A DNA stretch of 39,046 nt from Candidatus Parcubacteria bacterium (GCA_023128895.1 JAGMDC010000004.1:1-39046), one strand, 5' to 3'. Counted from the first letter of the stretch, positions 27,709-38,819 are shown. Numbers and translations are program-made. Notes: generated from the letters alone by a model not told the origin.

Positions 27709-28785
27709 TTATTCCAAATACCAAACATCATTAACGCGGCGACCACCAGTGAGCATTCCTCCCATTATGTAAATTTTGCGGTCAAACACCTCGCAAACAG
27801 GATCTTCTCTGCCAAGCCAAGGAATGTCTGTTAAAAATTTTTCCCAATTCCTGCCGTCATCTGAATACCAAACATCGTTATACGCTTTTCCAGCGCCATT
27901 CCAGCCGGCCAAAATCCAGATTTTATCCTGAAATACAAGAGCGCAATGCCCGTGCCTACCAAGCCATTCTGGGGTATCTGTTTCTAATTTCCAATTTTCG
28001 CCGTCTTTTGAAGACCACACTTTTCTCTCACCCAACAAACTTGGTATAACTCCGCCAATAAGCCATAACTTATCCTGAAACACTATAACTGTCTGGTCAT
28101 ACATTGCTGGCCAAGGCGCTTTATCTATCACTAATTTCCAATTCCTGCCATCCTTGGAGCTCCAAACATCGTTTTTAGCGCCTTTTGAGTCCACTCCGGC
28201 AATTATCCAAATTTTATTATCAAACACAACAGATGAATGCCCTTTCCGCCCGCTCCATTCAGCGAAACTTGTGATTTCCTGCCAATCCTTGCCGTTATCT
28301 GACGCCCAAATATCGTTTACAAGCCCCCATTTGTTTTTCTCCCAACCGCCCAAAATCCAAATTTTGTCTTGAAACACGACTGAACTATGCGCCCTGCGGC
28401 GGCCCCATTCAGCGCTGTCAGTTATGAGTTCCCAATTTTCTCCATCCTTAGAATTCCAAACATCGCTCTCGTGAATATGATACTCATACGCGACATTAAC
28501 ATTGCCGTCCCTTATTCCGCCCATTACCCAAATTTTATTATCAAACACCACTGATGTATGAGCATCTCTTTTTGACCAAGGCGCGTCCCCGGGAGTGTCC
28601 CACGCCATATTTTCGACATCAAATTCTTCAGGCGTATCCTGCCCTTGCGATTTTGGCAGTTCTGTCATCTCAATATCGCCCAACAAATTATTGATTTCTC
28701 TTGTACCGCGCAAAATCAAAAACCCAAAAATTATTATTTCCAGCAAAATTATCAAAACCACTATTCTTATACTCAAACCCTTCAT
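27709..28785 (-). CDS. Membrane-anchored Kelch-repeat beta-propeller protein
   Basis: N-term TM; ~6 repeats of VVFxDKIWIxGG...NDVWxSxDGxNW. Confidence 0.88.
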   Translation of the reverse strand: MKGLSIRIVVLIILLEIIIFGFLILRGTREINNLLGDIEMTELPKSQGQDTPEEFDVENMAWDTPGDAPWSKRDAHTSVVFDNKIWVMGGIRDGNVNVAYEYHIHESDVWNSKDGENWELITDSAEWGRRRAHSSVVFQDKIWILGGWEKNKWGLVNDIWASDNGKDWQEITSFAEWSGRKGHSSVVFDNKIWIIAGVDSKGAKNDVWSSKDGRNWKLVIDKAPWPAMYDQTVIVFQDKLWLIGGVIPSLLGERKVWSSKDGENWKLETDTPEWLGRHGHCALVFQDKIWILAGWNGAGKAYNDVWYSDDGRNWEKFLTDIPWLGREDPVCEVFDRKIYIMGGMLTGGRRVNDVWYLE

Positions 28786-28795
28786 AATAATTATT

Positions 28796-30172
28796 TTACT
28801 CTACCCGTTCGTCTAACATAACCCAGATAGTCTTTTCTTTGTAATGTCTGTCTTTTTGCTTTTTTTCGTCAGGATTTTCAGGCCTCAAAATCTTTAATTT
28901 TATTGTGTCCCCAGGATTGTATTTCAAAATAATTTTTACCAAAGAGTTATCCAAAGTAATTTTTTCATTATTAAATTCCAAAATTATATCCCCTTCGCGC
29001 AATCCGGCTTTATCGGCAGGCGAATTAGGGGCTATGGCTTGCTCGCCGGAACTTCCTTTCACAACCAAAATCCCGTAATCAACAGGCAAATCATATTGCT
29101 GTTTCGCGGCTTCCGTGAGCAAAGCATAGCGAACTCCGAGAAACGCTTTTTTAATCCTTCCATATTTTTGCACATCTTGTAAATCCTTTTTAGCGCAATT
29201 AGCCGGGATAGCAAATCCAATATTTTCAGCTCCTGCCTGGGCTACAGCGGTATTTATGCCTATTACTTGTCCGCGCAAATTTAATAACGGTCCGCCTGAA
29301 TTTCCTTTATTAATTGCGGCGTCTGTCTGAATCACATCTTCCAATGTTTCCACCAAACCGCCGCCAGAAGCAGTGATGGTTCTGCCCAAACCGGATATTA
29401 CGCCAACAGAAACAGTGTTTCTAAACTCCCCAAGCGCGTTACCAATGGCAATAACTGTCTGTCCTATCTGCAAGGACGAAGAATCCCCAAATTCCAACAT
29501 AGGAAATTTATCTATTGTGATTCCCCCTGTATTATTCACATTCTTGTCCGGCTCAATTTTTATAACAGCAATATCCTGAATAGTGTCTTTTGCCAAAACT
29601 TTGGCGGAATACTGGGCCCCGTCATTGGTAAACACGGTATAATCAGCCGCGTCGTCCAGAACAACATGCTTGTTAGTGATAATCATTCCGTTTTCAGACA
29701 CAATAAATCCTGTTCCTCCTCCTATCTTCTGTTTTTGCGTCCCTTTTTGCCTGTATTGCGGAACTTGTAAAAAATTATCACCAAAAGGAGAATAATAAAA
29801 TTTTTCCATTACTGGGACATCTTTTGTAATAATAATGCTCACTACTGCCGGAGAGGATTCTTCCACTACTTTAATAATTTTTTCCTCAACAGACGTCTGG
29901 GGAATATACTCTTTTTCTACGGCTTTTTCTACGGCTTTTTCTATAATTGTTTCTTTCTCAATAATTTTGGCGTCGGGAATCTCAATGTTAAAATCAGAAA
30001 GATGCTCTTTAATTTCATTATAAAAGTACAAACCAGAGGCAATGCCGGCAGCGCCGCCAAATAAAGAAGAAACAAAAATACACAGAATCAAAATCCTTAA
30101 AGTTTTGAATTTCTTTCCATTAACTGGCTTTCTACGCAGTTTTGAAAGATTGAATTTAGGTATTTCGTACAT
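28796..30172 (-). CDS. HtrA/DegP-like serine protease with TM anchor and PDZ
   Basis: N-term TM; ITNKHVV, QDIAVIKI, NKGNSGGPLLNLRGQVIGINT. Confidence 0.95.
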   Translation of the reverse strand: MYEIPKFNLSKLRRKPVNGKKFKTLRILILCIFVSSLFGGAAGIASGLYFYNEIKEHLSDFNIEIPDAKIIEKETIIEKAVEKAVEKEYIPQTSVEEKIIKVVEESSPAVVSIIITKDVPVMEKFYYSPFGDNFLQVPQYRQKGTQKQKIGGGTGFIVSENGMIITNKHVVLDDAADYTVFTNDGAQYSAKVLAKDTIQDIAVIKIEPDKNVNNTGGITIDKFPMLEFGDSSSLQIGQTVIAIGNALGEFRNTVSVGVISGLGRTITASGGGLVETLEDVIQTDAAINKGNSGGPLLNLRGQVIGINTAVAQAGAENIGFAIPANCAKKDLQDVQKYGRIKKAFLGVRYALLTEAAKQQYDLPVDYGILVVKGSSGEQAIAPNSPADKAGLREGDIILEFNNEKITLDNSLVKIILKYNPGDTIKLKILRPENPDEKKQKDRHYKEKTIWVMLDERVE

Positions 30173-30280
30173 AATGTAATAAATTAAATGAGCGAGGGCT
30201 TCGTTGCCTTGCGAATTTCTTGCTATTCATCATCTCCAATATATCGTAATCTGAATAATTTTTCAAATTTATTGCTCTCA

Positions 30281-31816
30281 TTAAGTCTTTCTGGCTTTTA
30301 CAGTGGGATGAAAACCCATATATTTTCCAAACATCAAACGCGTTTGCGCGTGTATCGCCGGTATGGCTCCAAAAATTACCAAACTTACCGGAATAAAAAG
30401 CCATTGTACAATAATAAACAAATTTTTCCACTGCGACCAGTAAAACGGCCTTGCGCGAAGCAGTAAGCTATTTATAACAACAAAGACAACCACACCTATC
30501 AACGCCGCAGTCATAATGTCGCCTGTGAGATTTGGAAGATTATACGAAAGCATTGTTCCTTTGAATTCTTCTCCTCCAAGCATAATTGGCAGCCACCCAA
30601 GAAACAACAAAAGCAAAGCATTAGTTGCCCAAGCCCAGCACCCTTCTATAAGAAGAAACGCGTAATGGAATTTTTTCATAAAAGGAATTTTTTTGTTTTT
30701 ATAAAATCCAAACAATAGATAAGGAATTCCTTCGCTCCCCCATGCCCATCGCAATTGCTGTTTATACTGTTCAATAACGGTTTGTTTCAGAGTGCTTGCC
30801 AAACAAGTATCCATTGAAACAGGATAATGCAGAGGAACTATTTTGTAATCGCCGTCATAAAACAAAAAACTTTTCCAAAATATGCCAGCGTCTTCGGAAA
30901 CGACATTTGTCTGCCAAAATCCTATTTCATTCAGCGCTTTAAAACTCATAGAATGCGAAGAATAAGTAACAATTTTCTCCGGCCGCTGCTGTTGTATCAT
31001 TTGCCAAAAAACATTACAGGAAGACACAACGCGCGAAAAAAACGGAGCGCCCTGAACATTGTTCAAATACAAAGGAATTGGCTGAAAACTGGTATGATGA
31101 GGGTCTTCATCACGCAGAAAATAATAAGTTAAAATAGAAAAATAATCAGGAAATACCTGGGTGTCGCTGTCAAAGCAGGAAACAATAATTTTATCATAAG
31201 AAATTTGAAACGGGTCTATTAATTTTTGCTTTGCCTGCTTTATCGCCCAGGTTTCATTGGAGCCCTTGCCCGCAAGTTCGCCTTCTATATCTTGGGGATG
31301 CGTTGTGAGTAAAAATTTATAAAATTGGTTCCCGAATTTTTGCTGTATTTTTCGTCCTGTTTCCTGCGCGCTTTCGCCGGCGCGCTCTTCCATAGCCAGC
31401 ACCACGAGCATTTTATCTTTCGGGTATTTTGAATCAACCAATGCCTGAAAACTTTCGCCTATTACTTCCATTCCTTCCTTATATATAGGGAAAATAACTA
31501 AATGATACATTTCTTTCCAGTCCTGCGTTTGCTTTAATTTTTCCATCCAGTTTATTTTAAGATTATTTGCCATTTTTCTATAAGCACCGGCAAGACAAGC
31601 AGAAAAATAAATTGTTCGCAACAGCCAATACACGCAAAAAGCAATCATAAAATACGCTATCCATATTGGCCTTAGCCAGGACAAAACTACCATTCCTATT
31701 AAAGTAAGCCAAACCAAAAACCCGGGGAAAATCTCAAAAATCCTGTAAATAATTCTTTCCTTGGTATTTTCCGCATCAAGCGCTTTCCCAATATTAATAT
31801 AGTATTTATTATTCAT
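30281..31816 (-). CDS. Family 2-like membrane glycosyltransferase
   Basis: DSDTQVFPDYF, EDAGIFWKSFL, QQLRWAWG motifs, multiple TMs. Confidence 0.85.
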   Translation of the reverse strand: MNNKYYINIGKALDAENTKERIIYRIFEIFPGFLVWLTLIGMVVLSWLRPIWIAYFMIAFCVYWLLRTIYFSACLAGAYRKMANNLKINWMEKLKQTQDWKEMYHLVIFPIYKEGMEVIGESFQALVDSKYPKDKMLVVLAMEERAGESAQETGRKIQQKFGNQFYKFLLTTHPQDIEGELAGKGSNETWAIKQAKQKLIDPFQISYDKIIVSCFDSDTQVFPDYFSILTYYFLRDEDPHHTSFQPIPLYLNNVQGAPFFSRVVSSCNVFWQMIQQQRPEKIVTYSSHSMSFKALNEIGFWQTNVVSEDAGIFWKSFLFYDGDYKIVPLHYPVSMDTCLASTLKQTVIEQYKQQLRWAWGSEGIPYLLFGFYKNKKIPFMKKFHYAFLLIEGCWAWATNALLLLFLGWLPIMLGGEEFKGTMLSYNLPNLTGDIMTAALIGVVVFVVINSLLLRARPFYWSQWKNLFIIVQWLFIPVSLVIFGAIPAIHAQTRLMFGKYMGFHPTVKARKT

Positions 31817-32804
31817 TAATTATTGTTCCCGCGAAATCCCAGATTTCTGAACTATCTTGTGTCGTTTTGAGCCAATACCACCACTCGCCTCCCCACAAAT
31901 AAAATTCGTCTAATCCGCTGTTTTTCGCAAACTCAACGTTGTTCTTAAATAATTCCAAATTCATTGTTTTTTTCTGCTCCTCAATTGGCAAATCATAAAG
32001 CAAAACAGGTCCCCAGGGCTCTGCCTGCAATTCAATGCAAATCACTTTTTTATCAAATATTTTTTCAATAATTCGCGCTTTGCGCGCGTAAAAAATTGGC
32101 GGAAACGGATATTTTATATAAGTTTCCAATTCCTCAAACCACACTGTTTTATACATTGTTATCCCTACAATGTCTCCCATGCGCGCGGACTTGGTAAAAA
32201 AAGAAAATTCTCCGCTTTCTGAAATAATAATCGGCCTGTTCTCGCTGTCTAAAGATTTTACCAAATCAATTTCTTCTTTCAAAAATTTTTTATCAATTTT
32301 GGGACACTTGCCAAAAGGAAAAAACGGCTCGTTCTCTATCTGCCAGGCATTTATGGAAGTTGAACCTCCATAGTTTGAAACTATTTGTTCAAGCAGTTCT
32401 AAAATTTCTTGTTCCCTGTCCTGTTTATTCAAATTTTCTGCCCATTCTGGAATATGACATTCCGGCCATCGCCCTGTTTTCATTCCTGTTACCAACAAAA
32501 TTTTAACATCGCGTTTTTCCGCCTCATTAATCTGCCAATTCAAATCATCAAAATAAAATTCGTCTTTGGCTGGCTCTAATAAATCCCAATGCGTAATTAT
32601 TTTCAGATTTTTCACATCTAAATCATCAAGCAAAGCAAGATATGTTTCTTTCCAATCCATTCCCAAATCCTGAGCGTACGTCTGGGAAAAATTCACTCCC
32701 CAAACAATATTTTCGCTTTGCGCCGCGTTTCCAACAAAAAACCAGCCAATACCAACAACTAGCGCAACCAACAATCCTATTAAAATTTTACTGATTTTTT
32801 TCAT
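31809..32804 (-). CDS. Glycoside hydrolase-like TIM barrel protein, TM-anchored
   Basis: THWDLLEP..., INAWQIENEPFFPFG catalytic-type NE motif, FYLWGGEWWYW. Confidence 0.8.
   Translation of the reverse strand: MKKISKILIGLLVALVVGIGWFFVGNAAQSENIVWGVNFSQTYAQDLGMDWKETYLALLDDLDVKNLKIITHWDLLEPAKDEFYFDDLNWQINEAEKRDVKILLVTGMKTGRWPECHIPEWAENLNKQDREQEILELLEQIVSNYGGSTSINAWQIENEPFFPFGKCPKIDKKFLKEEIDLVKSLDSENRPIIISESGEFSFFTKSARMGDIVGITMYKTVWFEELETYIKYPFPPIFYARKARIIEKIFDKKVICIELQAEPWGPVLLYDLPIEEQKKTMNLELFKNNVEFAKNSGLDEFYLWGGEWWYWLKTTQDSSEIWDFAGTIINE
32353..32371. repeat. Diverged copy of the dispersed palindrome inside the glycoside hydrolase gene
   Basis: ATGGAAGTT-G-AACCTCCAT. Confidence 0.8.
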
Positions 32805-33703
32805 AAAACTAAAATAATAAGGCCTGCGGCAATTAACGAGACAGCCGCAACTTTCTGCAAAATAATTTTTCGCGATATTTCTTCTGATAAAATTTTTGGG
32901 AATTTTATAGAAACCGCGGCGGCTAAAATCAACACGAAAACATATTTAGTCCCTTCCAAGGCATTAACAAAAACAAGCAAACCAAAAGGGACCAAAGCAA
33001 CAGCCCAATTCTGAAGAACAGACGACGCGCCGCCGACTAATTGATTTGCCATAAAAATCAATCCAGTATCTCTTTTGAAAGTATGTTTCTTTCTGAATAT
33101 CTCATCCCGCACTTCTTTGGACAATAAAAATAATATTCCTGTTAAAAAAGCGCCAATTCTTATCCAGATAAAAGCTGACCAGAACGGCTGTGTCTCATAC
33201 GCAAATTTAGAAAGAATAAAACACACAGAAAATAAAAACGCTGCTAAAACAGAAATTTGAAAACTTTTTAAAGTAATTGATTTGTCTTTATCATAGACAA
33301 TTAAAACACTTCCCAAAATCAATAAAATCAAACTTAATATCTGATAAATCCCTAAAACTTCCTTGCCTCCGGAAGACAAATAAACCCAGCAAAATACAAA
33401 TAAAGGCAGAATTCCTCCAATTGCAGGAATGACCCGGGAAACTTCAAATTCTATTAATGCCTTGTATAAAGCGAAAAGCCCTAAAAGGAAAAAAGCGCCA
33501 GCGAGAAAATTCAAAACAATCAAAGAAAAGGCAGGAACATAAAATCCTAAAGGAATAAAAATAATGGTAACAATGCTTAATATCCCCACATAAAACGTAT
33601 AGACCTTGGCGCTGGGAATATGGCTTTTAAGCAGATATTTATCAACCAGAGCCGCAATTGCCTGAAGAAAATACGCTAGAATTGTAACAATTAGCCAGAG
33701 CAT
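32801..33703 (-). CDS. EamA/DMT-type transporter
   Basis: ~10 TM helices, two EamA-like halves. Confidence 0.85.
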   Translation of the reverse strand: MLWLIVTILAYFLQAIAALVDKYLLKSHIPSAKVYTFYVGILSIVTIIFIPLGFYVPAFSLIVLNFLAGAFFLLGLFALYKALIEFEVSRVIPAIGGILPLFVFCWVYLSSGGKEVLGIYQILSLILLILGSVLIVYDKDKSITLKSFQISVLAAFLFSVCFILSKFAYETQPFWSAFIWIRIGAFLTGILFLLSKEVRDEIFRKKHTFKRDTGLIFMANQLVGGASSVLQNWAVALVPFGLLVFVNALEGTKYVFVLILAAAVSIKFPKILSEEISRKIILQKVAAVSLIAAGLIILVL

Positions 33704-34980
33704 ATTACTTGTTGAATATTATAAGTCCCTAATTTCTCGGCTTTGATAAATCCCTGCATCGCGGCACGCGCAAACCAACCCGCGTCTAATAAGTCAAAAA
33801 TCCATTGATTTGCGTATTTTGGATTTTCCTGCGGCAGCGCGGCCCCAATCTTATTAAGCCATTTTTGGTTAAACACTTCTTGCGACCCGACGCACGGAGC
33901 CATAATAATAGGAATACCTAAAGCCGTATAAAAACTTAATTCACTTGGTTTGGTGTATAAAATATCAGTTGTCCGCAAGCCGAGATTAAAATCTCTAAAA
34001 TAATTTTGGATATTTTTGCTAAAAATAATATCAATATTTTTCAATCCCAAAATTTTAATTTCTTTTGAAAAATAATCTTTGACATCCTGCCTAATTCCCG
34101 CGGACAATATTATTCTAATTTCCTGTTGTCTGATTTTTTCCTGCATGGATTTTATAATCGCGATTCCGATTTCTTTTTGCAAGCCAGCGCCTCCCACGGC
34201 AAACATTATTGTTAAAATATGGTCTGATTTTTTGGGAATTTTGCCTACGTATTTTTTGATTAAGGGCCCGTATTGGCTAAGATATTTTTTTTGAGGGTCA
34301 AGATTAATCAAGCGGTGCGATAAATCGCGTTTCAAAATATTCAAATTCTTGTTCCCTATATTTTCCAATGGCAAGGGATACCCGGTAAAAAAAATGTTTT
34401 CTGAATTTACGCCGTATAATTTTAACCGTTCAACAACACGCTCTGTTGGCGCAAAATATCTTATTTTGCTTGTTCTCGGATTAATGGACGCCCAGGTTCT
34501 GGAAATATCCGCGTCGCAAATAATACAAAAAATTTCTTTGGAATAATTAAAAACTTCTGCCATAAAAGCGGAAACAAAAAAAGTATTGAGCATTGGCAAT
34601 GGTTTTTGCGATATTTTTGCAATCAAGTGCCTGCCCCATTTGAAATTTTTAATAATGAAAAAATTTTCACGCAACGCGAAATTTGGCTGCGAAAGGTCTC
34701 TTTTTGGATAAAATTTATGAATTTTTTGCGTCTCGTCAAACGCGCGAAAAAACAAATTTCCAATTAAAGGAATTTTCTTAATATTTGAAATAAATTCATA
34801 GGATTTTTTCGCTGTTTTCCAAATTTTCTTGTCTTTCCATGGAATATCCTGATAGTTGTTGGCAATAATAACTTCTCGCTTATACGCAAAATCTTTCAAA
34901 GAATACGCTGTTCTTTGATGGCCATACCCCATATTAGCTCCTACAAGCCAAAATTTGTTTTCTTTTGCTGTTTTTGACAT
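33691..34980 (-). CDS. Putative glycosyltransferase, MGDG synthase/GT28-like
   Basis: WLVGANMGYGHQRTAYSL N-term; C-term TKPSELSFYTALGIPIIMAPCVGSQEVFNQ. Confidence 0.6.
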   Translation of the reverse strand: MSKTAKENKFWLVGANMGYGHQRTAYSLKDFAYKREVIIANNYQDIPWKDKKIWKTAKKSYEFISNIKKIPLIGNLFFRAFDETQKIHKFYPKRDLSQPNFALRENFFIIKNFKWGRHLIAKISQKPLPMLNTFFVSAFMAEVFNYSKEIFCIICDADISRTWASINPRTSKIRYFAPTERVVERLKLYGVNSENIFFTGYPLPLENIGNKNLNILKRDLSHRLINLDPQKKYLSQYGPLIKKYVGKIPKKSDHILTIMFAVGGAGLQKEIGIAIIKSMQEKIRQQEIRIILSAGIRQDVKDYFSKEIKILGLKNIDIIFSKNIQNYFRDFNLGLRTTDILYTKPSELSFYTALGIPIIMAPCVGSQEVFNQKWLNKIGAALPQENPKYANQWIFDLLDAGWFARAAMQGFIKAEKLGTYNIQQVICSG

Positions 34981-34999
34981 TATTCAATTGTAGCACATT

Positions 35000-35164
35000 A
35001 TGAGAGTGTAGAACAATATCCTTTCTACTGCGACTTCCAAAATTCGGTCAAATTTCCCAAAAATTTTCTCAACTTGTATTCTATACAGGTTTCAAAAATT
35101 ATTTGAAAAATTTGCCTCAAATTTTGAAAATCTCGTAACAAAAGATATTGTCCTACGCTCTCAT
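35000..35164. repeat. Long imperfect inverted repeat (165 bp), MITE-like
   Basis: ATGAGAGTGTAGAACAATATCCTTT... / ...AAAGATATTGTCCTACGCTCTCAT. Confidence 0.8.
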
Positions 35165-35191
35165 TGACCTAAAACTAAAAACTGCTACAAT
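35164..35191 (+). promoter_or_regulatory. Promoter for trpS (TTGACC-N16-TACAAT)
   Basis: TTGACC 35164-35169, TACAAT 35186-35191. Confidence 0.6.
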
Positions 35192-35229
35192 AAGAAACAA
35201 TAAGGGTAAGTTAAAGTATCACAAATTTT

Positions 35230-36204
35230 ATGAGGGTATTTAGCGGGGTGAGGCCCACAGACAAACTTCATATAGGAAACTATTTAGGCGCCATAAAGCA
35301 ATGGCTTGAATTTCAGGAAAAAAGTGAATCTGTTTTTTGTATTGTTGATTTGCACGGTATTACTACTCCGTATAGTCCAAAATCCTATCAAAAAGAAATT
35401 TTAGAAAAAACCGCTGAATATCTGGCTTGCGGGCTTGACCCGGAAAAATGTATTATCTTTATCCAGTCCAGAGTTAAAGAGCATACAGAATTAGCGTGGC
35501 TGTTGGGAACTATATGCCAAGTTGGAGAACTTCAAAGAATGACCCAGTATAAGGAAAAAAGGCAACAGCATAAATCCGCTGCCGCTGGTTTATTAAACTA
35601 CCCGATTTTAATGGCAGCTGATATTCTGCTTTATCAGACAGACATAGTTCCAATAGGCAAAGATCAGGTCCAGCATCTTGAATTAACAAAAACATTAGCA
35701 AAAAAATTTAATGCAAGATTCGGAAAAACTTTCAAAATACCGGAGCCGTTTCTGCCAAAATTAGGAGCTAAAATTATGGCTCTTAACGACCCTAAAAAGA
35801 AAATGTCTAAATCAATGCCGGAAACCTGCTTATTCTTATTTGACGAGCCAAAAGATATAAAAAAGAAAATAATGTCAGCTGTAACAGATACCGGAAAAAC
35901 CATTGAATACGACCCAAAAAGAAAACCAGGGATTTCCAATCTTTTAACAATTTATTCGTTATTTGCAGACGAACCAATCAAAAAAATAGAAAAACAATTT
36001 CAGGGAAAAGGCTACGCGGAATTAAAGAAATCTTTAGTAAAACTTTTGGAAAAAGAGATGGAACCGTTCCGCAGAAAAAGAAAAGAATTACTGAACAGAA
36101 ATTCTTATGTTGAAGAGATATTGAACCAAGGTGAACGAAAAGCGCGCGTTATCGCGCAATCTACTATGAATGATGTGTATAAAAAAATGGGGTTGACTGG
36201 ATAA
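35230..36204 (+). CDS. trpS: Tryptophanyl-tRNA synthetase
   Basis: SGVRPTDKLHIGNYLGA, KKMSKS. Confidence 0.97.
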   Translation: MRVFSGVRPTDKLHIGNYLGAIKQWLEFQEKSESVFCIVDLHGITTPYSPKSYQKEILEKTAEYLACGLDPEKCIIFIQSRVKEHTELAWLLGTICQVGELQRMTQYKEKRQQHKSAAAGLLNYPILMAADILLYQTDIVPIGKDQVQHLELTKTLAKKFNARFGKTFKIPEPFLPKLGAKIMALNDPKKKMSKSMPETCLFLFDEPKDIKKKIMSAVTDTGKTIEYDPKRKPGISNLLTIYSLFADEPIKKIEKQFQGKGYAELKKSLVKLLEKEMEPFRRKRKELLNRNSYVEEILNQGERKARVIAQSTMNDVYKKMGLTG

Positions 36205-36240
36205 CCGCAAAATGTTAGGATATCTCATAATTCCGTAAAT

Positions 36241-37258
<1,018 letters not shown>

Positions 37259-37266
37259 AAAATATT

Positions 37267-37464
37267 ATGGATTGTTTATTTTGCCAAAAAAATATAAAGG
37301 AAATTGATTTTAAGGACACAGATTTGCTTAAAAAATTTATCTCTGGTTTGGGAAAAATCAGACCTAAAAAAAAGACAAAACTCTGCGCTTTTCATCAAAG
37401 AGGAATGGCGCGGGCCGTAAAAAGAGCCCGTCATTTAGGTTTGCTTTCCGCCACCAGCAAGTAA
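37267..37464 (+). CDS. rpsR: Ribosomal protein S18
   Basis: FISGLGKIRPKKKTKLCAFHQRGMARAVKRARHLGLL. Confidence 0.9.
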   Translation: MDCLFCQKNIKEIDFKDTDLLKKFISGLGKIRPKKKTKLCAFHQRGMARAVKRARHLGLLSATSK

Positions 37465-37510
37465 GAAAAATAAATAACGAATAAAGAATTATGAATTAAG
37501 AGTTGAGAAT

Positions 37511-37538
37511 AAAAAATTGCGGTTCCCCGCAATTTTTT
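37511..37538. terminator. Terminator AAAAAATTGCGG TTCC CCGCAATTTTTT
   Basis: 12-bp arms between convergent rpsR and recA. Confidence 0.88.
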
Positions 37539-37556
37539 AATTTTTGACTTTTAATT

Positions 37557-38573
37557 CTATTCACTTAATTTTTCTTTTATGGCTTTTTTGAGTTTTTTAA
37601 CTGTTTCTGGATTTTCTTTAAGGAAATCTTTTGCCGCCTCCGCTCCAACGCCGAGTTTTATGTCTTCAAAAGAATATGTGTTCCCTGTTTTCTTGATTAC
37701 TTCATGTTTTATCCCGGCATTAAGAAAATCGGAAAACTTTGAAATTCCCTGTCCGTAATAGATGTCAAATTCAACTGTTTTGAACGGAGCCGCCACTTTA
37801 TTTTTAACTATTTTCGCCCTAATTCTTGAGCCAACGATTTCATCTTTTTGTTTTATTTGCGCAATTCTTCTCAAATCTATTCTTACGGAACAATAAAATT
37901 TCAAGGCAAGCCCTCCTGGCGTTGTTTCCGGGTTGCCCCAGACAACTCCGATTTTCATTCTGGTTTGATTCAAAAAAACAATCAAAGTATTGGTTTTTGC
38001 GGAAATGCCGGATAATTTCCTTAACGCTGAAGACATCAAACGCGCCTGAAGCCCTATCTGGAACTCGCCCATTTCTCCGGCAATCTCCGCTTTTGGAGTT
38101 AGGGCTGCCACAGAATCAATCACAATAACGCTCACTGTGCCCGACCGCGTCAATGTTTCCACAATCTGCAGGGCCTGCTCACCTGAATCCGGCTGAGATA
38201 TTAAAAGTTCGTCAACATTTACTCCAATTCTTTTAGCGTAATCAGGGTCCATCGCGTGTTCGGCGTCAATAAAAGCGCAAGTCCCTCCTCTTTTCTGGGA
38301 TTCAGCGATAATATGCAATGCTAATGTGGTCTTTCCAGACGACTCGCCTCCGTATATTTCAATTACACGGCCTAAAGGAACGCCTCCAACGCCCAACGCT
38401 GAATCCAAAGAAATAGAGCCGGTTGGAACTACATCAACATCAACTGATTTAATATCTCTCAACTTCATTATAGCGCCATCGCCAAATCTTTGCTTTATTT
38501 CATCTACTGCTTCCTGTAAATTTCTGATTTCCGGCTTTTCTTCTTTTTTATCTTTTGATTTTGGTTTAAACAT
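37557..38573 (-). CDS. recA: Recombinase RecA
   Basis: IEIYGGESSGKTTLALH, AFIDAEHAMDPDYAKRIGV, NQTRMKIG. Confidence 0.98.
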   Translation of the reverse strand: MFKPKSKDKKEEKPEIRNLQEAVDEIKQRFGDGAIMKLRDIKSVDVDVVPTGSISLDSALGVGGVPLGRVIEIYGGESSGKTTLALHIIAESQKRGGTCAFIDAEHAMDPDYAKRIGVNVDELLISQPDSGEQALQIVETLTRSGTVSVIVIDSVAALTPKAEIAGEMGEFQIGLQARLMSSALRKLSGISAKTNTLIVFLNQTRMKIGVVWGNPETTPGGLALKFYCSVRIDLRRIAQIKQKDEIVGSRIRAKIVKNKVAAPFKTVEFDIYYGQGISKFSDFLNAGIKHEVIKKTGNTYSFEDIKLGVGAEAAKDFLKENPETVKKLKKAIKEKLSE

Positions 38574-38618
38574 AATTGTATATTTGCTCCAACGACTTGC
38601 GTCAGAGTTCTTTATTGA

Positions 38619-38646
38619 ATAATACCACTTTTGAAATAATTTTCAA
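38619..38646 (-). promoter_or_regulatory. recA promoter (TTGAAA-N16-TATTAT)
   Basis: Reverse strand boxes at 38646-38641 and 38624-38619. Confidence 0.55.
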
Positions 38647-38819
38647 CTTGAATTGAATTCGTTAATTCGTAATTTGTAATTCTATTTAATGCATAATCAC
38701 CAAAATGGATGGAAAAATGAATAAAGCGCTCCTAAAAACCGTGTGTGCAAGCCAGTGGTATGAGATTTAAAAAACGGCGGAGCGGCAAACTTTACCGCTA
38801 ATTGAGCGTATGACCAGGA

